Assembly (NCBI RefSeq): GCF_000275825.1
Contig: NZ_JH719942.1
Location: forward strand, 4,059,796 to 4,123,795
From: Saprospira grandis DSM 2844
GTDB lineage: Bacteria; Bacteroidota; Bacteroidia; Chitinophagales; Saprospiraceae
DNA: 64,000 nt
Direction: 5' to 3'
This document shows positions 44,901 through 52,497 of the stretch, piece after piece (position 1 is the stretch's first letter; every line of letters starts with the position of its first letter). The notes under the pieces are model-generated. The model made no database searches. It had not been told where the DNA came from and saw only the letters and a program-made list of their open reading frames with translations. Both the position numbers and the translations under genes were made by a program.

Positions 44901-45679
44901 GCGGAAATATTGTGGACCAAGTGACCATTAACGCAGTGGGCGGTCCACAAAGAGTAGAACTCGGCCTAGAGGTGCCCGGTCCAGGAAATTATAGCCTTGG
45001 TGGAACCTCTATCAATCTTTTCCGAAATAATGCCGGCGCTAGTTATCCTTATGTGGTCCCTGGCCTATTGTCAATCAATAGCTCTTCGGCCACTACAGGT
45101 CCTTTGGACTTCTGGTATTATGTCTATGATTGGGAGGTAGAGGAAGCGCCTTGCCGCTCTCCCTTTGGCAATGTTAGCCTCAATGTAAATAATGGGGCGG
45201 TATTTAGCTATACGGCTAGCGATTTGGACCTCAGCTTTACTGACCAATCTGCCAATGCCTCTAGCTGGGCCTGGGATTTTGGCGATGGCAACAGCTCTAG
45301 CCTACAAAACCCCACACATAGCTACAACCTGCCAGGCACTTACACTATTACGCTCACCGTAAATGGCAATAGCAGCTGTGTATATAGCGAAACGATTACG
45401 ATCACAGAAAGTAGCATCCAGAACTTGGCCAATGGCAATAGCATGCAGCTACAACCCAATCCCGCCAAGGAGATCAGTACGCTTAGCTTTAGCCAGCCGC
45501 TAGAAAGCGAACAAAGACTAGAACTCATCAGTCTAGATGGCCGCCTTCTCAATAGCTGGCCGTTGGCCATTGGCCAAAGCCGCCTAGAAATTGATCTTCA
45601 GCAGTTGGTTCCGGCCTTTTATATCCTTCGATTGACGGATAAAAATGGTAGCCATAGCCTCCGCTTGCTGGTCCAATAA
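41951..45679 (+). CDS. secreted M36 (fungalysin-type) metalloprotease with T9SS sorting domain
   Basis: A 1242-residue secreted protease. Signal peptide at residues 1-25; propeptide with FTP/PepSY-like repeats to about 215; M36 catalytic region from about 240 with a protease-associated (PA) domain inserted at roughly 430-555 (AVVYRGNCTFIAKVQAAEAAGALAVIVIN); zinc site HEYGH at 572-576 and the third ligand in the MGEGWSDYFGLM block about 30 residues on. Two PKD domains follow (WRWDFGDGN near 820 and WAWDFGDGN near 1110), separated by a beta-rich domain. The C-terminus (about 1167-1242, QPNPAKEISTLSF to LRLLVQ) is a type IX secretion type A sorting domain, which directs export and cell-surface anchoring. 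Digestion of external protein is the likely role. Confidence 0.95.
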   Translation: MQNNLLLPTLGCWLLLLFCGPQVWAQTSQEQIQQLLLEEQKQLGLSPSDLSEWRIYDRHQSKQTGVEHIYIRQMYQGIEVQNAVINLNLKNGQLVSLGNRFEANLAQRVLAGSAQITPATAIQKAADALYLPPLQNLRELESSGPTSYLFSPAGISLENIPLKLCYQPGPEGEIRLAWDLSIYQTNKQHWWSLRIDAQNGEILGQEDWIKHCSFADHAFGNCSRPDVPHLPTVSGTLANNALPAQYRVFAEPLESPNHGSRTLEVDPADTTASPLGWHDTDGQTGAEYSITRGNNVHAYEDRAAADQPGYSPDGGSALNFDFPLNMNQQPAAYEDAAITNLFYWNNLTHDVWYHYGFDEASGNFQENNYGRGGQGGDYVFAEAQDGGGTNNANFGTPPEGSSPTMQMFLWTNGGGATSLLDVNSPSSIAGTYTATEGSFGPNAPTTPITEDLVLANDATAPDPNDACDPLANAASLSGKIAVVYRGNCTFIAKVQAAEAAGALAVIVINNTAGAPITMGGTGTSNIPSIMISDTDGAAIVAEMANGTVNASIGNFSTNFDKDGDFDNGIIAHEYGHGISTRLTGGASNSGCLGNAEQMGEGWSDYFGLMMTIEPGDQATDVRGIGTFATGQATTGTGIRPAPYTTDMAVNSYTYGDVNNTNLSEPHGVGFVWATALWDLNWALIDQYGYDADLYNGTAGNNMAMNLVINGIKLQPCSPGFVDGRDAILQADQLLYGGANQCLIWEVFARRGLGASADQGSSNNRSDQTEAFDLPTSCQTPVTAPTANFNSLLVSACGSSVNFEDQSTDVPQQWRWDFGDGNTDTLPNPSHSYSANGSYNVVLVVSNSLGSDTVSSIVTISIPTAPTAANQTICPGSTSISANTSSNSVIWYDAQGTPLDTSITFVTPNLNNNTTYQMEGVTFYPRSFVGIDSAGASGNGGYHNTGFTGSQNFEAFKPLVIVSGWIDAGNAGPRTIYLWDANDGSGNIVDQVTINAVGGPQRVELGLEVPGPGNYSLGGTSINLFRNNAGASYPYVVPGLLSINSSSATTGPLDFWYYVYDWEVEEAPCRSPFGNVSLNVNNGAVFSYTASDLDLSFTDQSANASSWAWDFGDGNSSSLQNPTHSYNLPGTYTITLTVNGNSSCVYSETITITESSIQNLANGNSMQLQPNPAKEISTLSFSQPLESEQRLELISLDGRLLNSWPLAIGQSRLEIDLQQLVPAFYILRLTDKNGSHSLRLLVQ

Positions 45680-45705
45680 TCATTATGGACGCTTATTTTT
45701 TTCTC

Positions 45706-45739
45706 AGCCCCTTAACTTTTTTGTTGAGGGGCTTTTTTT
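45706..45739 (+). terminator. terminator of the M36 protease gene
   Basis: Stem AGCCCCTTAAC with GTTGAGGGGCT (one wobble pair) around a six-T loop, followed by seven T residues. It runs directly into a GC-rich element. Confidence 0.9.
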
Positions 45740-45864
45740 GGGGCTTCCCCTCGCCCTCAAGGGCTCGGGGCGTTCCCTTTCAGGGCTCGCAGGTCTGCTC
45801 GGCCCTGCAGCGGCTGCGCCGCTTGGGTCTGCCGCTTCGCGGCCCCCTTACAGCTCACTAAGCC
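45735..45864 (+). repeat. GC-rich modular hairpin element, copy 17
   Basis: Forward copy starting inside the terminator T run. Stems are GCCCT-CA-AGGGC, AGCGGC-TGC-GCCGCT and GCCGC-TTC-GCGGC. Confidence 0.86.
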
Positions 45865-45911
45865 ATCAGCCTACGGCTGTGGCGGCTGCGCCGCCTTTGG
45901 ACCCAAAGCGA

Positions 45912-45938
45912 GGGCTGCATGTTCAAAACATGCAGCCC
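45912..45938. repeat. perfect 12-bp hairpin
   Basis: GGGCTGCATGTT, loop CAA, AACATGCAGCCC. It lies between element copy 17 and the convergent DUF1232 gene. Similar in build to the palindromes at 21-260 but with a different centre; no T run follows on either strand. Confidence 0.7.
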
Positions 45939-45970
45939 CCGCCGCTTTGCGCTTGGCCAAAACAGTTTGC

Positions 45971-46516
45971 TTATGGCTCTTGGCTTTGGTCCTTTTCCTC
46001 CTGTATGGGAGTAGGCCCAATTTTGATCTGTATTTTCTGGGCATCCTCCCAAGACTGAAAGTCCTCCAATTCCTTTTGGTAATTCTTAACCAGCCAAAGG
46101 ATCAGGGCAATATCATCGACCAAACCAATGACCAGAAAATCGGGAATAAAGTCTAGGGGGGCCACAAAATAGAGCAAGGCCGCAATAGAAAGCACCACTC
46201 CCTGCAAAGAAACCCCTTTATACTCGCCCTTGGCATAGGCTCGGACCATTCTAAAGAGCAGGTAAAATTGTTCGAGCACATCGGCGCCTAGCTCTCGAGC
46301 GCTATCGTAGCGTTGTAGGCGCTCAGCAGATTGCTTGAGCAATTGCAGCAAGGCTAAGGGCTTATTGAGAAAACGGTAAGCTGATTTGACAAAAATCTTA
46401 TACAACCAAGTTTCTGAAATTAGTAGGCCTTTGTCTTCTAAGGGTTCATCGCCATCGGCAAACTCTTTCATGGCGGGGGTCAATTCCTTTTCTTCTTCTT
46501 TATGTTCTTCTTGCAT
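45971..46516 (-). CDS. YkvA-like DUF1232 membrane protein
   Basis: A 181-residue protein whose centre contains the DUF1232 signature: VLSIAALLYFVAPLDFIPDFLVIGLVDDIALILWLVKNY, two hydrophobic segments joined by the PLDFIPD motif. The N-terminal 45 residues are very acidic (EEHKEEEKE) and the C-terminus is hydrophilic. The family is widespread, membrane-associated and functionally undefined. It is 5 bases downstream of the 208-residue coiled-coil gene on the same strand, which suggests one operon. Confidence 0.85.
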   Translation of the reverse strand: MQEEHKEEEKELTPAMKEFADGDEPLEDKGLLISETWLYKIFVKSAYRFLNKPLALLQLLKQSAERLQRYDSARELGADVLEQFYLLFRMVRAYAKGEYKGVSLQGVVLSIAALLYFVAPLDFIPDFLVIGLVDDIALILWLVKNYQKELEDFQSWEDAQKIQIKIGPTPIQEEKDQSQEP

Positions 46517-46521
46517 ATAAT

Positions 46522-47148
46522 TTAATTGCTGTAAGATGCTTCAATAAGTTGGTTTTCTGCTAGGCTGCTGGATAAATCAGCCCTTGTTTTTTGCCAAAGC
46601 AAGTTTCGGCTTTTTTGTTCCCAAAGCTGGAGATTTGGTCCAAAATCTTTCCCTTTCCAGTTGTTGGCAAAGGGGGCATAGGCTTGCTGAAAGAGGCCAA
46701 AGAGCCGTTCTTTTTCGCTCTGGGGCAGTTGGCGATTGGCTAGGCGGTCTCTCAAGAGGTTGAGTTGTTCTTGTCGTTGGCTAATGAGCCATTGAAAGAG
46801 CTCTTGTTTTTCTTTTTGGTCGGGTAAGCTAGCGGACCAAAGGCCGAGCTGCTTGAGGTCCAGCATAATAATTTCTATGGCTGGTTTTTGGGCCAATTGC
46901 TCATAGCAATGGCTCCAATCCATAAGGTCCATTTGCAAATAACTGTTGAGCAGTTGTTTTTCGGCCAATTGGGCTTGCAGCTTTTCTTTTTCGGCCCTAA
47001 GTTGGCGCAACTCTTCTTGTTGTTCTAGGCAAAGGTTACGCAATTCTTTCTTGCGCATTTTGTCTATCGCTTTACTTTGGCCCCAAAGGTTTAAAAAAGA
47101 TAGGGAAAAAAAGAGGATAAATAGAGCTAGACGCATACGATTAAACAA
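46522..47148 (-). CDS. secreted coiled-coil protein of unknown function
   Basis: A 208-residue protein with a signal peptide (MRLALFILFFSLSFLNLWGQ after a short MFNR lead; MRLALF may be the true start) and a heptad-rich coiled coil from about residue 30 to 70 (KKELRNLCLEQQEELRQLRAEKEKLQAQL in pieces). The C-terminal 130 residues are helical with many Gln and Leu residues and no recognised domain. It precedes the DUF1232 gene by 5 bases. Likely periplasmic or cell-envelope; function unknown. Confidence 0.72.
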   Translation of the reverse strand: MFNRMRLALFILFFSLSFLNLWGQSKAIDKMRKKELRNLCLEQQEELRQLRAEKEKLQAQLAEKQLLNSYLQMDLMDWSHCYEQLAQKPAIEIIMLDLKQLGLWSASLPDQKEKQELFQWLISQRQEQLNLLRDRLANRQLPQSEKERLFGLFQQAYAPFANNWKGKDFGPNLQLWEQKSRNLLWQKTRADLSSSLAENQLIEASYSN

Positions 47149-47230
47149 CTTTAAGAGATTTGGAGAAAGTGGATGCCCTCAAGAGCGGAGCCCAAAAGGC
47201 GGCTTTGCCGCCTGCGAGCGAAGCGAGCAA

Positions 47231-47376
47231 TTGGCCCAGCGCTGCGGAGGGGTGGCCGAAGGCCAGACCGAGCAAAACGAGCGCTAGCGAAGTTTTGTGA
47301 AGGGCCGAACAGCCCTGTGAGCCCCGCAGCATAGCGGCGGCCGCCCCAAATAGAAGGGCGGCCGCGGGCCCCAAAA
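47231..47376 (-). repeat. GC-rich modular hairpin element, copy 18
   Basis: Reverse subtype A copy. Stems are GGCC-GAA-GGCC, a long GCAAAAC..GTTTTGT stem in the middle position, and GCGGCCGCCC with GGGCGGCCGC. Outer end CGGGCCCCAAAA adjoins the next gene's stop. Confidence 0.86.
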
Positions 47377-47379
47377 CAG

Positions 47380-48363
47380 CTACTCTCGGATGAGGACCAT
47401 TTTGAGATTATTCATTTCTAGGAGCATTTCCTTATTGGTCCAGTACAAAATGGACCAACTTTCATTGCCGGCAGAGGTAGCAAACTGAAAGCGGTCGCCG
47501 GTATTGCTAAGGCCCCAGGCCCCTTTTTCGGTAGATTGGTCGCCGAGAAAAAAGCGCAATTCGCCATTTTCCAAAAACTCAAAAGCGGGATAATTGAGCT
47601 GTTCGGGACCTTGGCCAGAGATCTCCACGATCCGCCAGCGGCCCAGCAACTGCTTCATCTCGGAAGGCAAGATGGGGCGGCTATAGCGGCTAAAGCGGAG
47701 GCGGGCGCCATTGGGGTCCTTAAATTCCATACTCTCCTTATCGATTTGGAGCAAAGACCAGCTTTCGGATTGCTCCATATTATTGGGTCCCAGCATGGTC
47801 AGGATCGTTTCTCTTTTTGGCCCCATCTGCCAGAAAATGCTATCTTTTTCGGTCCCCGCATCAATAAACAAGCGGCCATAGGCAGAAAGCTGTAGGCTGA
47901 CCGAGCGGCTATTTTGGGCGGCCACATCATTCACGGCAGAAAGCAGCCATTCTCCGATGAGGTCCGAGGCATAGGCCTGAACAAACTGGCTATTTGGCGG
48001 AGTGGACATGGCCGAGAGCGTCAGTAACTTTTGGCTGCTTTCCTCTCTGAGAACCAGCAGCTTTTTGGGAACAAAAGCCATGAGGGTCCAGATTTCAGTG
48101 CTATCGGTTTCCACAATAAACTGCCGCTGGGGATGATTCCAGGCCCAGCGCCCTCCTTTTTGGTCCTCCCCATTAACCAGCAAGAGTTGATTGTCATCAA
48201 ATTGGATATAAATATTGGCGTTTTCGGGCAGAGGTTGATTATCGAGCTGTTTGAGTTGCCAATAGCCCTCAAAATTAGTCTCTATCCCAATTTGGTAGGG
48301 CTGGGCAGCAAGCTGAAGGCCCAAAAAGAGGGCAAAAATAAAGGGCAAAGGGAAAAAACGCAT
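47380..48363 (-). CDS. secreted protein with lipocalin-like repeats
   Basis: A 327-residue protein with a signal peptide (MRFFPLPFIFALFLGLQLAAQ). The mature part appears to contain three copies of a lipocalin-like module of about 100 residues, each opening with a G.W pattern: EGYWQLKQLDNQPL near 32, IGEWLLSAVNDVAA near 137 and LGRWRIVEISGQGP near 241. Each continues with beta strands and a second Trp-containing stretch (GRWAWNHPQRQFIVET, IFWQMGPKRETIL, GAWGLSNTGDRFQFAT). Bacteroidota encode many single lipocalin-like domain lipoproteins; a triple arrangement is less usual. It follows smc on the same strand by 33 bases. Ligand unknown. Confidence 0.78.
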   Translation of the reverse strand: MRFFPLPFIFALFLGLQLAAQPYQIGIETNFEGYWQLKQLDNQPLPENANIYIQFDDNQLLLVNGEDQKGGRWAWNHPQRQFIVETDSTEIWTLMAFVPKKLLVLREESSQKLLTLSAMSTPPNSQFVQAYASDLIGEWLLSAVNDVAAQNSRSVSLQLSAYGRLFIDAGTEKDSIFWQMGPKRETILTMLGPNNMEQSESWSLLQIDKESMEFKDPNGARLRFSRYSRPILPSEMKQLLGRWRIVEISGQGPEQLNYPAFEFLENGELRFFLGDQSTEKGAWGLSNTGDRFQFATSAGNESWSILYWTNKEMLLEMNNLKMVLIRE

Positions 48364-48396
48364 ACTAATTTTAGTTCTGAGATAAAGAAATTGGGC

Positions 48397-51300
48397 CTAT
48401 TGGGGCTGTAACATACGGAAATCGACAGGGATGACCCGAGAAATGCCCTGCTGCATGCTCACGCCATACATAACATCTACTGCGGCCATGGTTTTCTTAT
48501 TATGCGTAACGATAATAAACTGAGAATTGGCCGAAAAATCCTTGATGATATTATTGAACTTGGCAATGTTGGTATCATCCAAAGGCGCATCCACCTCATC
48601 AAAGATACAGAAAGGGGCGGGTTTGAGCAGATAGAGCGAAAAGAGTAGAGCTGTAGCGGTCAGAGTTTTCTCTCCCCCCGAAAGCTGGTTGATAGAAAGC
48701 GGGCGTTTGCCCTTGGGCTTGGCAATAATCTCGATGCGAGACTCTAATGGATTTTGCGGATCAGAAAGCAGCAGGTCGCAGGTATCATCTTCTAGGAAGA
48801 GAGAGCGGAACACCCGAATAAAATGCTCACGGGCCTGTTCAAAGGCCTGCATAAACTTTTTGCTGGCTGTATCATCAATTTCCTCAATGGTTTGCATCAG
48901 GCTGTCCTTGGCCTCGATAAGGTCTTGCCGCTGCTCGCCAATAAAATCGAAGCGTTCCTTGGCCTCTTCAAAAGCCTCGATCGCCATTTCATTGACGGCC
49001 CCATAATTATTGATTCGCAGGCGGAGCTGCTCCACCTTTTGGTCCAATTCCTTTTCGGGCAGTTCGCTCTGGACCTCATGTGCTAAGAGCTGAGAGAGCT
49101 GCAGCTCAAACTCAATGCGGAGGCGCTCGGCGATATTAGACAACTGCATTTTGAGTTCGGCAAAACGTTCTTTTTGCAATTGAAAGAGCTCTTGTCGTTT
49201 TTGCAATTGTTTCTGGCCCTCTTCCCAATGTTCTTCTAGGGTTTGGATTTCGCCACGGCCACTAAAGAATTGTTGCTCCACATCAGAGAGGCGAGCTTTG
49301 TAGAGCTGTCGGTCTTCATAGAATTCCTGCAGCTGCTTTTGGCTATCTTCTTGGGCCAGTAACAGGCTTTGCTCTTTCTTTTCGCCCTCCTCTAGGGCTT
49401 TTTGGTCTTGCTTGAGCTGTTGCTGCAGCTCTTGGGCCTGCCGTTGGGCAAACTGCCACTCTTTGTCTAGGCCCTCTAGGCGGTTTTGTTGCCTGAGCTG
49501 CTCAATATGTTTTTGGTTGTATTGAGAAGAGGCCTGAGAAAGCTCTTGGGCTTGTTCCTTAAAGGCCATATTCTTTTTACCCAGACGTCTTTGCAGTTGC
49601 TCCAATTGGTCTTCCTGAAACTCCAGCTCTCCCTCTATTTCCCTTTTGTCGTTCCGTATCTTTTTGAGCTCTGTGCGGAGCTGTTCCTTTTGACTTTTGG
49701 TTTCTGCCTTAAATTGCTCGAAGCCCTCCAGTTTTCCCTCCAAGCTAATATGCTTTTGCAAGAGCTGCTGATGGCCTCTTTCTGCGGTTTGGATCTCTCG
49801 GCTGCGGTCGGCTTGGCGCAATTGCTTTTGGCGCAGCCGCAATTCGTCTACGGCTTGCTGTAGGCCACTCACTGCTGTCTGCAATCGCTCAATTTCCTCG
49901 GCCAAAAGGGCCAAATTTTTCTTTCGCCCAATCTTTTTACCCTCAAAAGCGCCAACAGAGCCCCCTTTTAGGCTGTAGGGACCAAAACTGCGCTTTCCGT
50001 CTTTAGAGAGAAAATGTCCTGCGCTTTGAGCAGGCCGCTCTTGGCCCTCTTCCAATATATAGACCTGAGCGAATAGCTGTTGCGCCAGGGCTTCATAATC
50101 CGCTTCATAATCTACTAGCTCCAAAACGGCCCGAGCGCCCGGGACCGACAATTGTTTTTCGTCTTTGGGCGCTATCCAATCTAGGATAAAGAAGTTGGCT
50201 TTTCCCTTTTCTGCGGCCTCTAGTAGCTGTACCGCCTTATAGGCTTCTTCTGCCGTTTGGACCAGATAGTAGTTGAGGTAGGGAGAGAGGTAGTTTTCTA
50301 CCGCTAAGCGATATTCTTCCGGACAATAGAAGAGGTCTGACAAGAGGATGGGCTTATCGGTCCAGCTATCGTTCTGATGCAAGAATTTTACAGATTGGGC
50401 ATAGCCTTCCATGCTCTTGACCAAATCCTCCAACAACTTTTTTTCGTTGCTTTTGGCATCCAATAAACGGTTTTTCTGCTGCAAAAGCTGACTTTCGCTT
50501 TCTAGTTGTTGCTCTACGCTTTCTAGTTCGCTTTTTCGGATTTCTTCGGCCTGTTGCAGCCCTTCCAATATGCCTTTTTGGGTCTGTAGCTCCGTAGCAC
50601 TTTCTCTATAGGCTAGCTTGACCTCCTTGAGCTCTTCGGCACGTAGGGCCAAACGCTCATCTATTTGTCGGTACTGCTTTTTGAGGTTATTTTGTTCCGT
50701 TTGATAGACCGCCATTTCTTTTTCGGCCCGCACCAAACGCTCTTGCATGCTTTTTTGCTCTTCCAGAAATTGTTCTACTTCTAGTTTAAGCGAGCCATGT
50801 TCCGAACGAATTTTAGCCACTTGTTCTTGGGCCTCATAGAGGGCGTCGGAAAGGATCTCTAGGACCTCTTCCTCGGTTTTCTTTTGCTGGGCATAGCGGT
50901 CGGCATTTTGTTGGGCCGCCGCTAGGCGTTCTTTGCCCGAGCGCAGACGGTCCAATAGTTTTTCTTTATTTTGCTGCAAAAAGAGGGCTTCTTGGGCCTT
51001 CATCTTTTGCTCGTTCTCTAGGCCCTTGATGCGCCCAATCAACTGATTGAGCTTTTGCTGGGCGGCCGATAAACGCTGTTCTTTTTCTAGTTGGTCTCGC
51101 TTGGCCGAGCGCAAGCGCTCTTGCTCTACTTCTTGCTCGCCTTGCCGTTTTTGGATCTGCTGCTGCTCTTGCGCCATCTTTTTTTCGAGCTCCGAATAAT
51201 CTTTGCGCAAGCCCCTAATCCGAATGGCCTGTAGGTCAATGCTCAACTGTTTGTATTCGCTCTTGAGCTCTAGGTAGCGCTTGGCCCGCTTGGCCTGCCG

Positions 51301-51918
51301 CTCTAGGGTTTTGAGCTGTTGCTCCACCTCATGCAATAAATCTTCCACCCGCTCGAGGTCCTCCGCCGTTTGTTTGAGCTTGCGTAGGGTTTCTTTTTTG
51401 CGAATTTTATATTTAGAAATGCCCGCCGCCTGTTCAAATAGCTTGAGGCGGCTGTTGTCTTTATCCTGCAAAAGGTCATCGACCATACCCAGGGCAATAA
51501 TGGCATAGGAGTCCGAGCCCATGCCCGTATCAGAAAGGAGGTTGTTGATGTCTTTTAATCTACATTTGACTCCATTGAGGTAGTATTCGCCACTGCCATC
51601 TTTATGCAGCGCTCTTTTGATGGTCACTTCCTGAAATTCGGTGGGCAATACGCCTCGATCGTTTTCAAAGCGCAGACTCACCTCGGCCAAAGCGGCCGCT
51701 TTGCGCTTACTGGTCCCATTAAAAATTACGCTGGTCATGCTGTCTGAACGGAGCTGTTTGGTTTTTTGCTCTCCCAACACCCAGCGAATCGAATCTACAA
51801 TATTAGACTTTCCACAGCCATTAGAGCCCACAATCCCAATTACATCTTCCGAAAAATTGATGACCGTTTTCTCCGCAAAGCTCTTAAAGCCCTTTATTTC
51901 TAAACTTTTTAGTCGCAT
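48397..51918 (-). CDS. smc: chromosome segregation protein SMC
   Basis: A 1173-residue structural maintenance of chromosomes ATPase, the core of the bacterial condensin. The start at 51918 gives MRLKSLEIKGFKSFAEKT; the upstream extension to 51951 is not family-like. Walker A GSNGCGKSNIVDSIRWVLGE lies near residues 32-51. Two long coiled coils (about 170-500 and 660-1000) flank the hinge around 510-640. The C-terminal head has LSGGEKTLTATALLFSLY (signature) and FCIFDEVDAPLDDTN (Walker B) about 90-60 residues from the end. No ScpA or ScpB gene is seen in the window. Confidence 0.97.
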   Translation of the reverse strand: MRLKSLEIKGFKSFAEKTVINFSEDVIGIVGSNGCGKSNIVDSIRWVLGEQKTKQLRSDSMTSVIFNGTSKRKAAALAEVSLRFENDRGVLPTEFQEVTIKRALHKDGSGEYYLNGVKCRLKDINNLLSDTGMGSDSYAIIALGMVDDLLQDKDNSRLKLFEQAAGISKYKIRKKETLRKLKQTAEDLERVEDLLHEVEQQLKTLERQAKRAKRYLELKSEYKQLSIDLQAIRIRGLRKDYSELEKKMAQEQQQIQKRQGEQEVEQERLRSAKRDQLEKEQRLSAAQQKLNQLIGRIKGLENEQKMKAQEALFLQQNKEKLLDRLRSGKERLAAAQQNADRYAQQKKTEEEVLEILSDALYEAQEQVAKIRSEHGSLKLEVEQFLEEQKSMQERLVRAEKEMAVYQTEQNNLKKQYRQIDERLALRAEELKEVKLAYRESATELQTQKGILEGLQQAEEIRKSELESVEQQLESESQLLQQKNRLLDAKSNEKKLLEDLVKSMEGYAQSVKFLHQNDSWTDKPILLSDLFYCPEEYRLAVENYLSPYLNYYLVQTAEEAYKAVQLLEAAEKGKANFFILDWIAPKDEKQLSVPGARAVLELVDYEADYEALAQQLFAQVYILEEGQERPAQSAGHFLSKDGKRSFGPYSLKGGSVGAFEGKKIGRKKNLALLAEEIERLQTAVSGLQQAVDELRLRQKQLRQADRSREIQTAERGHQQLLQKHISLEGKLEGFEQFKAETKSQKEQLRTELKKIRNDKREIEGELEFQEDQLEQLQRRLGKKNMAFKEQAQELSQASSQYNQKHIEQLRQQNRLEGLDKEWQFAQRQAQELQQQLKQDQKALEEGEKKEQSLLLAQEDSQKQLQEFYEDRQLYKARLSDVEQQFFSGRGEIQTLEEHWEEGQKQLQKRQELFQLQKERFAELKMQLSNIAERLRIEFELQLSQLLAHEVQSELPEKELDQKVEQLRLRINNYGAVNEMAIEAFEEAKERFDFIGEQRQDLIEAKDSLMQTIEEIDDTASKKFMQAFEQAREHFIRVFRSLFLEDDTCDLLLSDPQNPLESRIEIIAKPKGKRPLSINQLSGGEKTLTATALLFSLYLLKPAPFCIFDEVDAPLDDTNIAKFNNIIKDFSANSQFIIVTHNKKTMAAVDVMYGVSMQQGISRVIPVDFRMLQPQ

Positions 51919-51988
51919 ACTTCCCCTTGATTTGAGCCCACAAAAATGCATTCTTCCAAGCAGAAAAGCAAATTTCTTTTCAAGGGGA

Positions 51989-52116
51989 ATTTGGGGCTTC
52001 CCCGCCCGCAGGGCGGGGCGCTATGTTGCGGGGCTCGCAAGCCTGCTCGGCCCTGCAGGCAGGCGATGCCTGCCTTTGGTCTGGCCCTTTGGGCCACCCC
52101 TCCACAGCGCTAAGCC
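51989..52116 (+). repeat. GC-rich modular hairpin element, copy 19
   Basis: Forward subtype D copy (GGGGCTTCCCCGCCC start). Stems are CCCCGCCC-GCA-GGGCGGGG, GGCAGGC-GAT-GCCTGCC and GGCCC-TTT-GGGCC. The core variant is CTCGCAAGCCTGCTCGGCCC. Paired head-to-head with copy 20. Confidence 0.88.
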
Positions 52117-52197
52117 GCTCATCCCTCTTCTTTGCGCTAATTATAAGGCTCCGGCCACTAAGGAGGGCTGCTGTTTCCTAGACCTAAGTAAAGCGCT

Positions 52198-52373
52198 GAG
52201 GTTTTAGGGCCGAAGCCGAGCCCCAAGCCTGAAAAACCAAAGAAGAGCGGCTGAGCTGCCGAAGCAGGGCCGCCATAGGCGGCAGACCAAAGCGCTGAAA
52301 GCGCTGCAGGGCCGAGCAGACCTGCGAGCTGCGTAGTGGAGCGACCCGACCATAGGAAGGGGCAGCCCCAAAT
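52198..52373 (-). repeat. GC-rich modular hairpin element, copy 20
   Basis: Reverse subtype C copy. Stems are GCCGCC-ATA-GGCGGC and AGCGCT-GAA-AGCGCT. The inner end 52198-52255 matches, inverted, the tail of copy 6. Outer end GGGGCAGCCCCAAAT. The gap 51919-52497 holds only this pair and an AT-rich leader. Confidence 0.87.
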
Positions 52374-52497
52374 CATCCTGCAGCAGTTTATAAATAAAAG
52401 AGAAGCCGCTTTCGTCTAGTTAAAAAAACATTGGTCGATATTATTCCTCATCTTGCCCAAGACTGCTTATTATCTAAGTTCATCAAAACAAGAACTT

